Both the position numbers and the translations under genes were made by a program. From positions 1 to 46,888 of the forward strand of contig NZ_FXTM01000016.1 in the NCBI RefSeq assembly GCF_900182585.1: DNA of 46,888 nucleotides, given 5' to 3'. The notes under the pieces were generated by a model. It saw nothing but the letters and a program-made list of their open reading frames with translations, had not been told where the DNA came from and searched no databases. Positions 8,314-16,823 of the stretch are shown here, piece by piece (the stretch's first letter is position 1; each line of letters starts with the position of its first letter). This DNA is from Balnearium lithotrophicum (GTDB taxonomy: Bacteria > Aquificota > Aquificia > Desulfurobacteriales > Desulfurobacteriaceae).

Positions 8314-8662
8314 AAATCCTCACGGGCTCTAAGTAGCACTCATTCCCCTTTTTCTTCACCTCTGCAAGGAGTCTCACCACTTTCCCCCTGTCGTTAATTG
8401 GAGAGAGGAAAGGAGTAGAGTAGATACAGCCCGTAGAATCCTCTAAACAGACGTCTGAGCGGGTAACGGGAAGAGCTCCACAGTCAGAAGGACAGTCCCA
8501 TCCCCTATAGGTAGCTTCTAAAACCACCTCTTTTCCCACGAATTCTTCACAGTTTTTCTTTATACTTCCAATCGTTTCTAGTCTTAACCTCGTTTCACCG
8601 TTTATCTGAACAGAACTGCATGAGAAAAGAAACGGTAGTATAAATAAAAGGAGTTTCTTCAT
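8300..8662 (-). CDS. Small Cys-rich lipoprotein, possible OB-fold, function unknown
   Basis: A 120-residue protein with a lipoprotein signal peptide: MKKLLLFILPFLFSC, lipobox LFSC with the modified Cys at ~15. The mature part contains EFVGKEVVLEATYRGWDC, a CPSDCG pair, TRSDVCLEDSTGCIY and a late VRLLAEVKKK strand. This pattern (a strand-rich ligand-free barrel with the TRSDxxLxDxTGxIY block) resembles small OB-fold proteins, but I do not recognise a named family with certainty. Five cysteines remain after the lipidated one, so disulfides or a metal site are possible. It begins one base after the protease gene stop and overlaps thiL. Likely periplasm-facing and membrane anchored. Confidence 0.6.
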   Translation of the reverse strand: MKKLLLFILPFLFSCSSVQINGETRLRLETIGSIKKNCEEFVGKEVVLEATYRGWDCPSDCGALPVTRSDVCLEDSTGCIYSTPFLSPINDRGKVVRLLAEVKKKGNECYLEPVRIYEVR

Positions 8663-8663
8663 T

Positions 8664-10334
8664 TTACTCTCCTGAGTAGTAGATAAAACTTTCTAAAAAT
8701 TCATCCCAGTTTGTTTTTGCAAATGGATTGTAGTAACCATCAACTACCTCATTTCCAAATTGGCAAACTGATGGTGTATCAACCTTATAACAGCTAAAAC
8801 CGGAATCGTCAGCTTCCTGAGAACTTGAAGGGAAGTAGATGGACAAACCGTGGAGCTCCTTACCATCACCTCCAGGAATTACCACTTTATAGGCCCCGTT
8901 TATTAAACTCACCAAATTCGAAGCTTCAGGATACTTGTTTTGAAGGGAATTTGCAAACGTATAAAGGTCCACGTAATAGTAAGGAGAATTAGAGTCAACC
9001 TCAGTTGAACTGTCCCTTGCCGATTTAAAATCTGGAAAGTTATAGGAATTTAAATTATTAGCTAAATTCTCTAAGTTGGAGAGAATTTCATTAATTCTAT
9101 TCTTTTCAAACAGTGTCATCGTCAGCGTATACCCCAAACTCCCTGAATTTCCGTAGGTCTGTTTATAGGCATCAACTATTTCCTTTCCAAATGTATAACC
9201 ATCAGAACTTGGATTCTGAACTAAGTAGGAGAGAACCTTTGTATAGTCCCAACCGTTTTCCGGTTCGTATCCTTCAGAGGCAACCACATTTTCAGTAAAG
9301 TCCTTTAAATCGTAAAGAACTTCAACCATTCCCATTAAACACTCGTCAAACCCTACAAGGTCAAAGGTAATCCCGTCATTTTTTAGCTGGTTTAGAACGT
9401 TATAGACTCTAAACATAAAAAGGTAATCAGAAGGTTTTGAATCCATCCCTGCAAACCTTGAGGAGCGCCATCCATCTCCGTGGTCCCAGAATATTAGAGC
9501 TCTATGGCTTGACGGATACATATTTACGTAAGTGGAAATAAAGTTTTTTAGACTCTCTTCCTTTGATAGGTCAAGCTCTGTATCGGGAGGGAAAGAGAAG
9601 GACTCAAGTTTTCCTGATGTATCGTTGCTTATCGATATTTCGTCAGGAGAGTCTGAAAAGTCTGTAATAGCAACCAGTTTCACCTGAGGAGTGTAGTTGA
9701 CCGATGCCATTTCCTGTAGGTCTTCCTTTGCATTGTTTGATAGGCTGTTGTCCCCCATCATGTAAACAAGAACCAACCACTGTCTGTAGTTTACCGTTTC
9801 ACAGGTTCCACTCCCCCGACAGAGCTCCACGTCCGTTCCGTTGAATTCAACGTAGTAATCATTGTTAACTGAAATTTTGAAAGGTTTTCCGCTCTTTACC
9901 GCATCCTCTAAGGAGTCATTCCCTAAGTCGTCTGAGGATACAGAGAGATTTGTCAAGTCTATCAACTCCTTAGTCCCGGATGTATCGTTGGCTATTCCGT
10001 GAATTATCTTCGCAAGTTTATCTCCGACCTGAGAGTCTCCTGCTAACTTAAAAGGATTTATAACCTCTCCATTTTCCTTGAGGGTGTAGTCCCCGAGTTT
10101 TAAACTACCTATGTAAAATGTTAAGTGTGGTGTTTGTGAAGGGGAGAGAAGGGAAAACTTTCCCAAGCTATCGGTATACGAACACCTTCCAGAATCGGTA
10201 CAGACCTTTAATCCCTTAACGTAACTTGAAACGAACTGGCCATTTACTTTCTGTAAATTACCCGAACCTCCTCCTCCCCCTCCACAACTGTAAGACACAA
10301 TTAAAACTGAAATGAGAAAAAGAAGCCTTAGCAT
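8664..10334 (-). CDS. Clostripain-family (C11) cysteine peptidase, exported
   Basis: A 556-residue exported protein. Residues ~1-16 are a signal peptide ending YSC, followed by a Gly-rich linker (GGGGGGSG), suggesting a lipoprotein although the -3 position is Ser rather than Leu. Residues ~25-180 are an uncharacterised N-terminal region with a carboxypeptidase-regulatory-like flavour (SSYVKGLKVCTDSGRC). From ~186 a caspase-like C11 fold begins (WLVLVYMMGDNSLSNNA), with the catalytic His in FWDHGDGW (~285) and Cys in FDECLMGMVEV (~332). The 47-residue His-Cys spacing matches known C11 peptidases. The dyad is intact, so an active Arg/Lys-type endopeptidase is plausible. It lies between nrdJ and a small lipoprotein; substrate unknown. 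Confidence 0.85.
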   Translation of the reverse strand: MLRLLFLISVLIVSYSCGGGGGGSGNLQKVNGQFVSSYVKGLKVCTDSGRCSYTDSLGKFSLLSPSQTPHLTFYIGSLKLGDYTLKENGEVINPFKLAGDSQVGDKLAKIIHGIANDTSGTKELIDLTNLSVSSDDLGNDSLEDAVKSGKPFKISVNNDYYVEFNGTDVELCRGSGTCETVNYRQWLVLVYMMGDNSLSNNAKEDLQEMASVNYTPQVKLVAITDFSDSPDEISISNDTSGKLESFSFPPDTELDLSKEESLKNFISTYVNMYPSSHRALIFWDHGDGWRSSRFAGMDSKPSDYLFMFRVYNVLNQLKNDGITFDLVGFDECLMGMVEVLYDLKDFTENVVASEGYEPENGWDYTKVLSYLVQNPSSDGYTFGKEIVDAYKQTYGNSGSLGYTLTMTLFEKNRINEILSNLENLANNLNSYNFPDFKSARDSSTEVDSNSPYYYVDLYTFANSLQNKYPEASNLVSLINGAYKVVIPGGDGKELHGLSIYFPSSSQEADDSGFSCYKVDTPSVCQFGNEVVDGYYNPFAKTNWDEFLESFIYYSGE

Positions 10335-10342
10335 CCATCCTC

Positions 10343-12064
10343 CTAAAGTTCACAGCTACAGGCCTTGTACTTTACAAGGTCTTCAGGCTTAATTCCCTTT
10401 AAACCAAATTCTATAGCACCTTCCTTTGACCCCTGACGAAACACGGTTATTCCCTTGAGCTTAAGTTTGTGTCCAAGAATAAATACTTTCTTAACATCCT
10501 CAACCGTTGCCTCTTTTCTTAAATTAACAGTCTTTGAAACGGAGTTATCAACGTGTCTTTGAAATACAGCTTGCATTCTAACGTGCCATTCGGGGGAAAT
10601 GTCCAAAGCAGTTACAAAAATCCTTCTAACCTCTTCGGGAATGTCACTAATATTCTGAATGCTTCCACTCTCTAAAACTTTTGAAACCTGCTCATCCGTC
10701 AGAATGTCTCCCGCGTACTTTAGGAAGAACGGGTCTATTTGAACGGCCGGTTTTCCATCGAGGATTTTCTTTATGTAGGCAATCGCAAACAGAGGTTCTA
10801 TACTTGGAGTTGTTCCTGCAATCATGCTTATCGTTCCCGTCGGTGCTATACTTGTCCTTGTAGCATTTCTCACCTCTTTTCCCCTGTAGATGCTCCTTCC
10901 AATGTTTGGAAAGCTTCCCTTTTCCCCTGCAAGTTCTACCGATGTCTCAAATGCTTTTCTATTTATAAATCCCATAACCTCATCGGCAAGCTTTAGAGCT
11001 CTCTCCGAGTTGTAGGGAATGCCCAACTTTATGAGGAGCTCTGCCCAGCCCATAACTCCAAGTCCTATTTTTCTGTTTCCCTTTGCCATTTTCTCAATTC
11101 TCTCATCTGGATACTTGTTAACGTCTATAACGCAGTCTAAGAACCTAACTGCAATTCTTACAGTCTCCTCCAATTTTTCCCAATCAATGTTTCCATTCTT
11201 TTCAAAGTGGGAAAGGTTTATCGAACCTAAATTGCACTCCTCGTAGGGTAAAAGGGGAACTTCTCCACAGGGGTTTGTTGCCTCTATCCTCCCTAATTGA
11301 GGCGTAGGGTTGTGCCTGTTTATCTCGTCAATATAGAGAATTCCGGGATCTCCACAGTCCCATGCCGACTCTGCAATCAGGTTAAAGAGCTCCCCTGCTT
11401 TTATCCTTCCCCAAACTTCACCAGTTCTTGGATTTACAAGCTCAACGTACTCATCCTTTTCTATTTTTTCAAAGAATGAGTCTTCACAGGCTACAGATAT
11501 GTTAAAGTTCTGAAAACTTTCCCTGTCTCTCTTTGAGAGAACAAACTCCTCAACATCCGGGTGGTTGTAGGAGAGGACTCCCATATTTGCTCCCCTCCTC
11601 TTACCACCCTGCTTTATAGAATCGGTAGTACAGTCAAAAACCTTCATGAAGGAAACGGGACCTGAGGCCCTTCCATTCGTAGTCCTAACAATGTCACCCT
11701 TTGGCCTTAGGTGGGAAAATGAAAATCCGGTTCCTCCACCGGTTTTCTGAATCTTTGCCATGAGAGAAAGTGTGTCGAAGATATCCTCAATTGAGTCCTC
11801 TACCGGCAGGACAAAACAGGCTGCAAGCTGTCCCAACTCTGTTCCGGCATTCATAAGGGTTGGGGAGTTTGGTAGAAAATCCAAATTTAACATAAGTTTT
11901 AAGAACTTTTCCTCCCACTCCCTTGCCTTTGAGGCAGGGCCGTAGAGGAGCTCTGCCTGAGAAACGCTCCTCGCTACCCTCTCAAAAAGCTCCTCGGGAG
12001 TCTCTCCAGGCCTTAAGTACCTCGCCTTAAGAATTTCTAAAGCTGTTTCCGTTAGTTTCAGCAT
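10343..12064 (-). CDS. nrdJ: Adenosylcobalamin-dependent (class II) ribonucleotide reductase, compact
   Basis: A 573-residue ribonucleotide reductase large chain. Visible are NSPTLMNAGT, the first redox Cys in LAACFVLPVEDS (~83), QKTGGGTGFSFSHLRP, GKRRGANMG, the radical-site NPCGE (~264-268, Cys266) with the partner Cys in EECNLGSINLS (~277), and the phosphate-binding APTGTISMIAGTTPSIEP. A C-terminal CSCEL could be the shuttle Cys pair. Lack of a linked small subunit and the TGGGTGFSFS block point to class II (B12). It is shorter than the usual 700-850 residues: no ATP-cone and no long Zn-ribbon tail. The ATG at 12064 overlaps the fabD stop (TGATG) with GGAG 5 bases upstream. Confidence 0.92.
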   Translation of the reverse strand: MLKLTETALEILKARYLRPGETPEELFERVARSVSQAELLYGPASKAREWEEKFLKLMLNLDFLPNSPTLMNAGTELGQLAACFVLPVEDSIEDIFDTLSLMAKIQKTGGGTGFSFSHLRPKGDIVRTTNGRASGPVSFMKVFDCTTDSIKQGGKRRGANMGVLSYNHPDVEEFVLSKRDRESFQNFNISVACEDSFFEKIEKDEYVELVNPRTGEVWGRIKAGELFNLIAESAWDCGDPGILYIDEINRHNPTPQLGRIEATNPCGEVPLLPYEECNLGSINLSHFEKNGNIDWEKLEETVRIAVRFLDCVIDVNKYPDERIEKMAKGNRKIGLGVMGWAELLIKLGIPYNSERALKLADEVMGFINRKAFETSVELAGEKGSFPNIGRSIYRGKEVRNATRTSIAPTGTISMIAGTTPSIEPLFAIAYIKKILDGKPAVQIDPFFLKYAGDILTDEQVSKVLESGSIQNISDIPEEVRRIFVTALDISPEWHVRMQAVFQRHVDNSVSKTVNLRKEATVEDVKKVFILGHKLKLKGITVFRQGSKEGAIEFGLKGIKPEDLVKYKACSCEL

Positions 12065-12993
12065 CAAATCTCCGAGATAACCTTTTCAATGTCCTTAGGT
12101 TTCTCAACATTCATTACCTTTATGCTTCTGTCAATCTTCCTTATTAAACCCCTCAAAACGTTCTTCGGGCCGATTTCGTAAACTCTATCTACTCCAATTT
12201 CCCTCATTTTTAAGACATCCTCAACCCACCTAACAGGAGAAAATACCTGCTTGTAAAATGAATCCTTTATTTCGTCGGGCTCCCTTATAAGTTTCACATC
12301 GGCGTTGTTAAGAATAGGGTATTTTGCCCTTTTAAATTCAATATTTTCCATAAGCTCCTTCAACCTTTCGGCAGCAGGTTTCATCAATTTTGAATGAAAG
12401 GGAGCAGAAACTGAAAGCCTTACCAATCTCTTGGCCCCTGCTTCCTTAAGTTTTTCCTCCGCCTCCTCTAAGGCTTTGATTTCTCCAGATATTACAGTCT
12501 GCTCAGGAGTATTAAAGTTTGCAACTTGAACGAAACCACTCTCTACCGATTTTAAAACTTCCTCAACCTTATCAGAGGGAAGTCCTATAACTGCAGTCAT
12601 TCCACCTACTCCAGCAGGAACAGCCTCCTGCATGAACTCTCCCCTCTTTCTAACGATGAGAGCCCCATCTGAAACGGAAAATACCTCAGAAGCTCCCGCC
12701 GCAGAGAACTCACCTAACGAGTGACCGGCAACAAGAATTGGTTCAACGTTAAATCCTGAGGCCCTTAAAACTCTAAGAACGGCCATACTCACTGTAAATA
12801 TTGCAGGCTGAGCGTTGTAGGTAAGGGTCAACTCACCTTCAGAGGACTCAAAGCAGAGTTTAGCTATGTCAACCTTAGCACCCTCAGAGGCCTCCTCAAA
12901 GACCTCCTTTGCCTCTAAAAAGGTTTCGTAGAGCTCCTTACCCATTCCAATGTACTGCGAACCCTGACCGGGGAAGACAAAAGCAACGGCCAT
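12064..12993 (-). CDS. fabD: Malonyl-CoA:ACP transacylase
   Basis: A 309-residue FabD that loads malonyl groups from CoA onto acyl carrier protein for fatty acid synthesis. It has the N-terminal FVFPGQGSQYIGMG, the catalytic Ser in GHSLGEFSA, Arg in the KRGEFMQEA region, QVANFNTPEQTVISG, the catalytic His in SAPFHSKLMKPA, and a late YEIGPKNVL. Length is normal. AGGAGG lies 4 bases before the ATG. A 46-base gap separates it from truB and carries a possible -10 element. The stop overlaps the nrdJ start. Other fab genes are not in the window. Confidence 0.97.
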   Translation of the reverse strand: MAVAFVFPGQGSQYIGMGKELYETFLEAKEVFEEASEGAKVDIAKLCFESSEGELTLTYNAQPAIFTVSMAVLRVLRASGFNVEPILVAGHSLGEFSAAGASEVFSVSDGALIVRKRGEFMQEAVPAGVGGMTAVIGLPSDKVEEVLKSVESGFVQVANFNTPEQTVISGEIKALEEAEEKLKEAGAKRLVRLSVSAPFHSKLMKPAAERLKELMENIEFKRAKYPILNNADVKLIREPDEIKDSFYKQVFSPVRWVEDVLKMREIGVDRVYEIGPKNVLRGLIRKIDRSIKVMNVEKPKDIEKVISEI

Positions 12994-13039
12994 TACTCCT
13001 CCTAAACGCGTAAAGTCTAAGGTAAATTATAAAAGAAGG
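12994..13039 (-). promoter_or_regulatory. truB-fabD spacer with a possible -10 box
   Basis: This 46-base gap is the longest inside the minus-strand run. On the minus strand it holds TATAAT (13031-13026) about 33 bases before the fabD start, followed by AGGAGG. The best -35-like hexamer, TTGCAA (13050-13045), is only 13 bases away, too close for a standard spacer, so this is a weak candidate internal promoter for fabD-nrdJ. Confidence 0.3.
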
Positions 13040-13894
13040 TTAAGTTGCAATGACCTTTTCCGGTTTAAGGAGCTCCCCGTTGGAGACTCCTACTCCTACA
13101 AACTTCCCTTCATCTGACAGAACGGAGTAGTATCCTTTGGGAAGTTTTCTCTTTAAAAAGACACCGTTCCTAAAGAGAGTCTCCTCTTCCTTTGAGAGTT
13201 TAACTGTAGGAAAGCCTAAAATCTCCTCTGGAGGTCTTAAGAATCTCTCAACTCCCTCCTCAATTACTCTCTCTAACGGAACCGCCTCGTTTTCACATAT
13301 ATTTCCAACGCATGTACGGCGAAGCTCGGAAACAACAGCATCACAGGAGAGCTCTATTCCAATATCGTGAACGAGGGAACGAATGTACGTTCCCGATGAA
13401 CACCTGACAAGAAGTTCAAATTCAGGATATGAAAAAGAGAGAAGGTCTATCTCGTAAATTTTTACCCTCCTTCTCGGAAGTTCTACCCTTTCCCCTTTTC
13501 TTGCCAGTTCATAGGCCCTTTTTCCCCTTATCCTTACAGCTGAGAATGGAGGAGGTTTCTGCTCTATCTCACCTCTAAACATTGAAAGAACTTTCAAAAA
13601 TTCCTCTTCACCTGCTTCCTTACATTCAACTTCTTTAATCTCACCATCAACATCGTACGTTGGAGATGAGAGACCTAAAATTCCCTTTACCTTGTAGGAC
13701 TTATCTCTCTTTAACAGAAATTCTGAGAGCCTTGTAGCCTTCCCCACTGAGATTATCAAAATCCCTGTTGCTAAAGGGTCAAGAGTTCCTGTATGTCCTA
13801 CTTTAACGGATTTTGGAAGCAAATTCCTCACCCTTTTAACAACGTCATGTGAGGTCAACCCCTTAGGCTTATCAACAATCAAAAATCCTACCAT
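13040..13894 (-). CDS. truB: tRNA pseudouridine-55 synthase
   Basis: A 284-residue TruB, which isomerises U55 in the T-loop of tRNA. It has FLIVDKPKGLTSHDVV, the catalytic Asp motif GHTGTLDPLATGIL, KSYKVKGILG, QKPPPFSAVRIRGKRAYELARKG, and RCSSGTYIRSLVHDIG. A short C-terminal PUA-like tail follows (FRNGVFLKRK). The start lies 3 bases after the pilQ stop; the Shine-Dalgarno is weak (GGTAGGGG close to the ATG), suggesting coupling to pilQ translation. Length is normal for bacterial TruB. Confidence 0.97.
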   Translation of the reverse strand: MVGFLIVDKPKGLTSHDVVKRVRNLLPKSVKVGHTGTLDPLATGILIISVGKATRLSEFLLKRDKSYKVKGILGLSSPTYDVDGEIKEVECKEAGEEEFLKVLSMFRGEIEQKPPPFSAVRIRGKRAYELARKGERVELPRRRVKIYEIDLLSFSYPEFELLVRCSSGTYIRSLVHDIGIELSCDAVVSELRRTCVGNICENEAVPLERVIEEGVERFLRPPEEILGFPTVKLSKEEETLFRNGVFLKRKLPKGYYSVLSDEGKFVGVGVSNGELLKPEKVIAT

Positions 13895-13897
13895 CCC

Positions 13898-15829
13898 CTA
13901 CCTTTCGGAGTTAATAATTACTGGAGTTATAAAAATCAGCATTTCACTCTTGGAAACGACCGTTTGGGAGTTCTTAAATAGCCAGCCTAAAAGGGGTACT
14001 CTTGAAAGTCCAGGAACACCGGAGGATGACTTTTGCTTCTCTTTCTCGTAGATTCCTCCAATTACGACAGTATCTCCATTTCCCAGTAAAACTTTAGATT
14101 TAACGTTCCTCGTATTTATTGCAGGTTCACCACCTCCTGTTACGGCTACGTATTCGTAGTTTGGAGAGTCCTTTCTAACTTCCAAATCCAAAAGAACCTT
14201 ATCACTGCCTATTACATGAGGCTTTACTTTTAGAATAAGAGAAGCTTTTTTAAAGTTTATATTGTACGAAGTAGCTCCCCCTGCTCCAACTGTAGATTCT
14301 CTGTAAGGTATCTCAACACCCTGCTCTATGGTAGCTTCTTCATTGTCAAGAGCTAAAACCTTAGGTGTAGATATTGTTTGAGCATTTCCATCAATTTCCA
14401 AAGCTTTCAAGGCAAGTTCTACCCTCAAGTTTTGTGACTTGTTCAAAATGCCCAACGCTAAAGTAGAATCGGAAACTGGAATTTTTGAATAGTCACCAAT
14501 AGAGTCAGGACTAATTATAGGTGAATAGGTATTTGTATTAAACCCATAACTCCCTGTAATATAAGGAGAAGGTCTTTTACCCATAAAGTTAAAACCACTT
14601 ATGTACCAGGAAAAACCTAAATCTTTTTCCGCCTTGGAACTTATCTGGATTATTTTGGCCTTTACAAGAACTTGTTTTCTCGGTTTATCTATATTTTTTA
14701 TAAAACTTTCAATTTCTTTAAATTCAGACTCCGTTACCTGAAGTAGTAGGGAATTTGTCTGTGAATTAACAGAAATAGAACCTCTCTTTATCAATTTTTT
14801 AATGTTTTTCTCTACATTCTTAGCATCTACATATTTGAGCTTAATCATGTAGTTTTTAAGGGGTTCTACTTTTTCCTGTTTTACAATTTTTGACTTAGGC
14901 AAAATTCTGTAGTATTCGGGGGTTTCTATGTAGGTTAGCATTAAAGGCTCCAAAACAGCCTTCAATGCATCCTTCCAGTAAACCGGATTCTTAAAATCAA
15001 CACTCACCCTTCCTGAAACCTCTGGGTCAAAAACAACATTTATTTTTGCTATATCAGCTATAGCTCTCACAACGGCTCTGACATCTGCATTTGTAAAGTG
15101 AAGGGAAACCTTTGGCCCTTCACCTCTTATACTTGTTAAATTAGAACTCTTCTGTGGCTTTAACCTAAACTTTATAGAAATCCTTCCTCCTTCAGGAGAA
15201 ACTTCTACTGCAGCAACAGAAGGTTTTAAATAAACAGTGATTGAACTGCTACCCCCTTTTAGAACTGTTTTTAAAGAAGAAACTGAAAGAGAATTAACAA
15301 CTTTCTTCGTTGGTTTAAGTTTTAAATTCGGTAGGTCTATTATTAATTTGTTTCCTTCCTTTTTAAAGTTAGTTCCTTTTAAATTAGGAACACTTATTAT
15401 CATTAACTCACCGTTAACCAACCTTGTTATTTCAATCTTTGGAGTGATGAAACTTTCTACAATTTTAAGTATAAATTTGCCCTTTCTTCTTAGAAATTTA
15501 AGTTTTCCTTTTTTGTTCAGTACAACAGTAAGCTTAGAAGAGCCGTCTGTAGGAATTATTCTGACACTTTTTATGAAGTTTCCTCTTCTACCTATTCTAT
15601 AAGGTTTTAATAGGGAACAGTTTTCCAAGTCAACTTCTATGGTCTTTCCTTCCCTGCTAAGAGGCACAACTCTACAGTTACCCGATTTAGAAATATCTAT
15701 TTCTAAAAATTCTCTTTGAGCTCCACCAAAAGGTTCAGAAGAGTATAAAAAATCGATATTTTTTATAACGCCTCCATAAACAGCAGAGGAAAAAAATAGA
15801 AGGACTAAAATTAGCAAACCCCGTAACAT
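13898..15829 (-). CDS. pilQ: Type IV pilus secretin PilQ
   Basis: A 643-residue outer-membrane secretin that forms the gated pore for type IV pili. It has a signal peptide (residues ~1-19), two AMIN-like strand-rich regions (~20-110 and ~125-230) proposed to bind peptidoglycan, a secretin/TonB short N-terminal domain (~245-315, KVSLHFTNADVRAVVRAIAD), an N1/KH-like domain (~325-385), and the C-terminal secretin channel (~385-643), with STPKVLALDNEEATIEQG, VGAGG and the closing VPLLGWLFKNSQTV and MLIFITPVII. AMIN domains and the upstream pilM-N-O-P identify PilQ rather than GspD, which is also present in this operon. The start overlaps the pilP stop (TAATG). Confidence 0.94.
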   Translation of the reverse strand: MLRGLLILVLLFFSSAVYGGVIKNIDFLYSSEPFGGAQREFLEIDISKSGNCRVVPLSREGKTIEVDLENCSLLKPYRIGRRGNFIKSVRIIPTDGSSKLTVVLNKKGKLKFLRRKGKFILKIVESFITPKIEITRLVNGELMIISVPNLKGTNFKKEGNKLIIDLPNLKLKPTKKVVNSLSVSSLKTVLKGGSSSITVYLKPSVAAVEVSPEGGRISIKFRLKPQKSSNLTSIRGEGPKVSLHFTNADVRAVVRAIADIAKINVVFDPEVSGRVSVDFKNPVYWKDALKAVLEPLMLTYIETPEYYRILPKSKIVKQEKVEPLKNYMIKLKYVDAKNVEKNIKKLIKRGSISVNSQTNSLLLQVTESEFKEIESFIKNIDKPRKQVLVKAKIIQISSKAEKDLGFSWYISGFNFMGKRPSPYITGSYGFNTNTYSPIISPDSIGDYSKIPVSDSTLALGILNKSQNLRVELALKALEIDGNAQTISTPKVLALDNEEATIEQGVEIPYRESTVGAGGATSYNINFKKASLILKVKPHVIGSDKVLLDLEVRKDSPNYEYVAVTGGGEPAINTRNVKSKVLLGNGDTVVIGGIYEKEKQKSSSGVPGLSRVPLLGWLFKNSQTVVSKSEMLIFITPVIINSER

Positions 15830-16233
15830 TACTCTCCTCCTAAATTCACTTTTAAAATCCTGTAGCTCTTAATAAGATGTCTTCCTTGACGTTTGTAGAC
15901 TGCTATTATGACCTTTTCAGGAGTAATTTTTACTATTTTTTCATTCTTACTTATAGGTTCTCCTTCCTTTAAGATGAATACCTCTCCTGTGGAAGGGTCT
16001 TCAAGAACAAGCTTATGCGAATTTCCAGAGGAAATTACCCCTTGTATACTCAGCTCATCCAACGGTTTAAGAATAACTGATGAAAAAATAGAAGCCTCCT
16101 CTGTTTGAACAACTTCCTTTTTTAACGTCTTAAGCCGTTCTTCCTTTAACTTTATAGGATTTACGAACGGGTCAACGGCAAAAACCTGATTTGTAAATAT
16201 TCCAGTTAGAAGAAATAGGTATAACAATTTCAT
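15829..16233 (-). CDS. pilP: Type IV pilus alignment protein PilP
   Basis: A 134-residue periplasmic PilP that links the PilN/PilO inner-membrane complex to the PilQ secretin. The mature start VDPFVNPIK and the beta-rich HR-like domain (LDELSIQGVISSG, VFILKEGEPIS, KITPEKVII) match the family. Oddity: classical PilP is a lipoprotein, but the leader here (MKLLYLFLLTGIFTNQVFA) has no Cys and ends in a normal signal-peptidase-I-like site (VFA/VD). It may therefore be soluble or anchored by an uncleaved leader. The gene starts 2 bases after pilO and overlaps pilQ. Confidence 0.88.
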   Translation of the reverse strand: MKLLYLFLLTGIFTNQVFAVDPFVNPIKLKEERLKTLKKEVVQTEEASIFSSVILKPLDELSIQGVISSGNSHKLVLEDPSTGEVFILKEGEPISKNEKIVKITPEKVIIAVYKRQGRHLIKSYRILKVNLGGE

Positions 16234-16235
16234 CG

Positions 16236-16823
16236 TTACTCCTTTAGAGTAAAGGCTTCTATATTCAATCTAATAGAAACCGTTGCTCCCTCTAACTCAC
16301 TGCTTTCCCTGTTACTTTTGATGGAGTTTATCTCCATAGAGCCAAAGTTAATAATTCTGTTGGCCTGTGAAAGTTTTTCACACCAGGAAATAAAAGAAGG
16401 ATAAGTTCCTACTAATTCCACTTCATAGGGATATTTTATGTAGTATTTTTTGTTTACCTTGGCTTTTCTTACTATTCTTTTTACCAGCATTCCACTATCA
16501 GCTTTAGATATAGAGTTAACTATTTGTGCAACATCCTCCTTTCCAGTTGGCAACTTCTTTTCAATATTTCTTATTTGTTTCTCAAGAATAGCTATCTCTT
16601 TTTGAAGTTCTTTTCTTCTCTTTTCAAGAATTTTTAGTCTATTTACCGTTAAAATTAACGTTTCTACCTTTCTTTGCTTCTGTAATAGTTCTTTTTTTAG
16701 AGGTTCGACTTTGGAATAATAGAGAATAACATAAAATACAATACCTATTATTATAATTATCAACCATTTTTTCCAGCGAGGCAGATTAATCAAATATTCA
16801 TAAACACTAATTATTTGGTCCAT
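16236..16823 (-). CDS. pilO: Type IV pilus alignment protein PilO
   Basis: A 195-residue bitopic inner-membrane protein: a short cytoplasmic N-terminus, one transmembrane helix (WLIIIIIGIVFYVILYYS, ~20-37), a long predicted coiled coil rich in Lys/Glu (~40-95), then a ferredoxin-like domain. The PilO landmark is present: LPTGKEDVAQIVNSIS, then the PYEVELVGTYPSFISWCEKLS segment (about residues 131-153). It pairs with PilN and positions PilP/PilQ. The start overlaps the end of pilN by 17 bases. Length is normal. Confidence 0.9.
   Translation of the reverse strand: MDQIISVYEYLINLPRWKKWLIIIIIGIVFYVILYYSKVEPLKKELLQKQRKVETLILTVNRLKILEKRRKELQKEIAILEKQIRNIEKKLPTGKEDVAQIVNSISKADSGMLVKRIVRKAKVNKKYYIKYPYEVELVGTYPSFISWCEKLSQANRIINFGSMEINSIKSNRESSELEGATVSIRLNIEAFTLKE

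Noticed and set aside
15237-15602. Open frame antisense to pilQ
   Set aside because: Mirror of pilQ codons with no start signal; other antisense frames in gspE, gspF and nrdJ were dismissed for the same reason.
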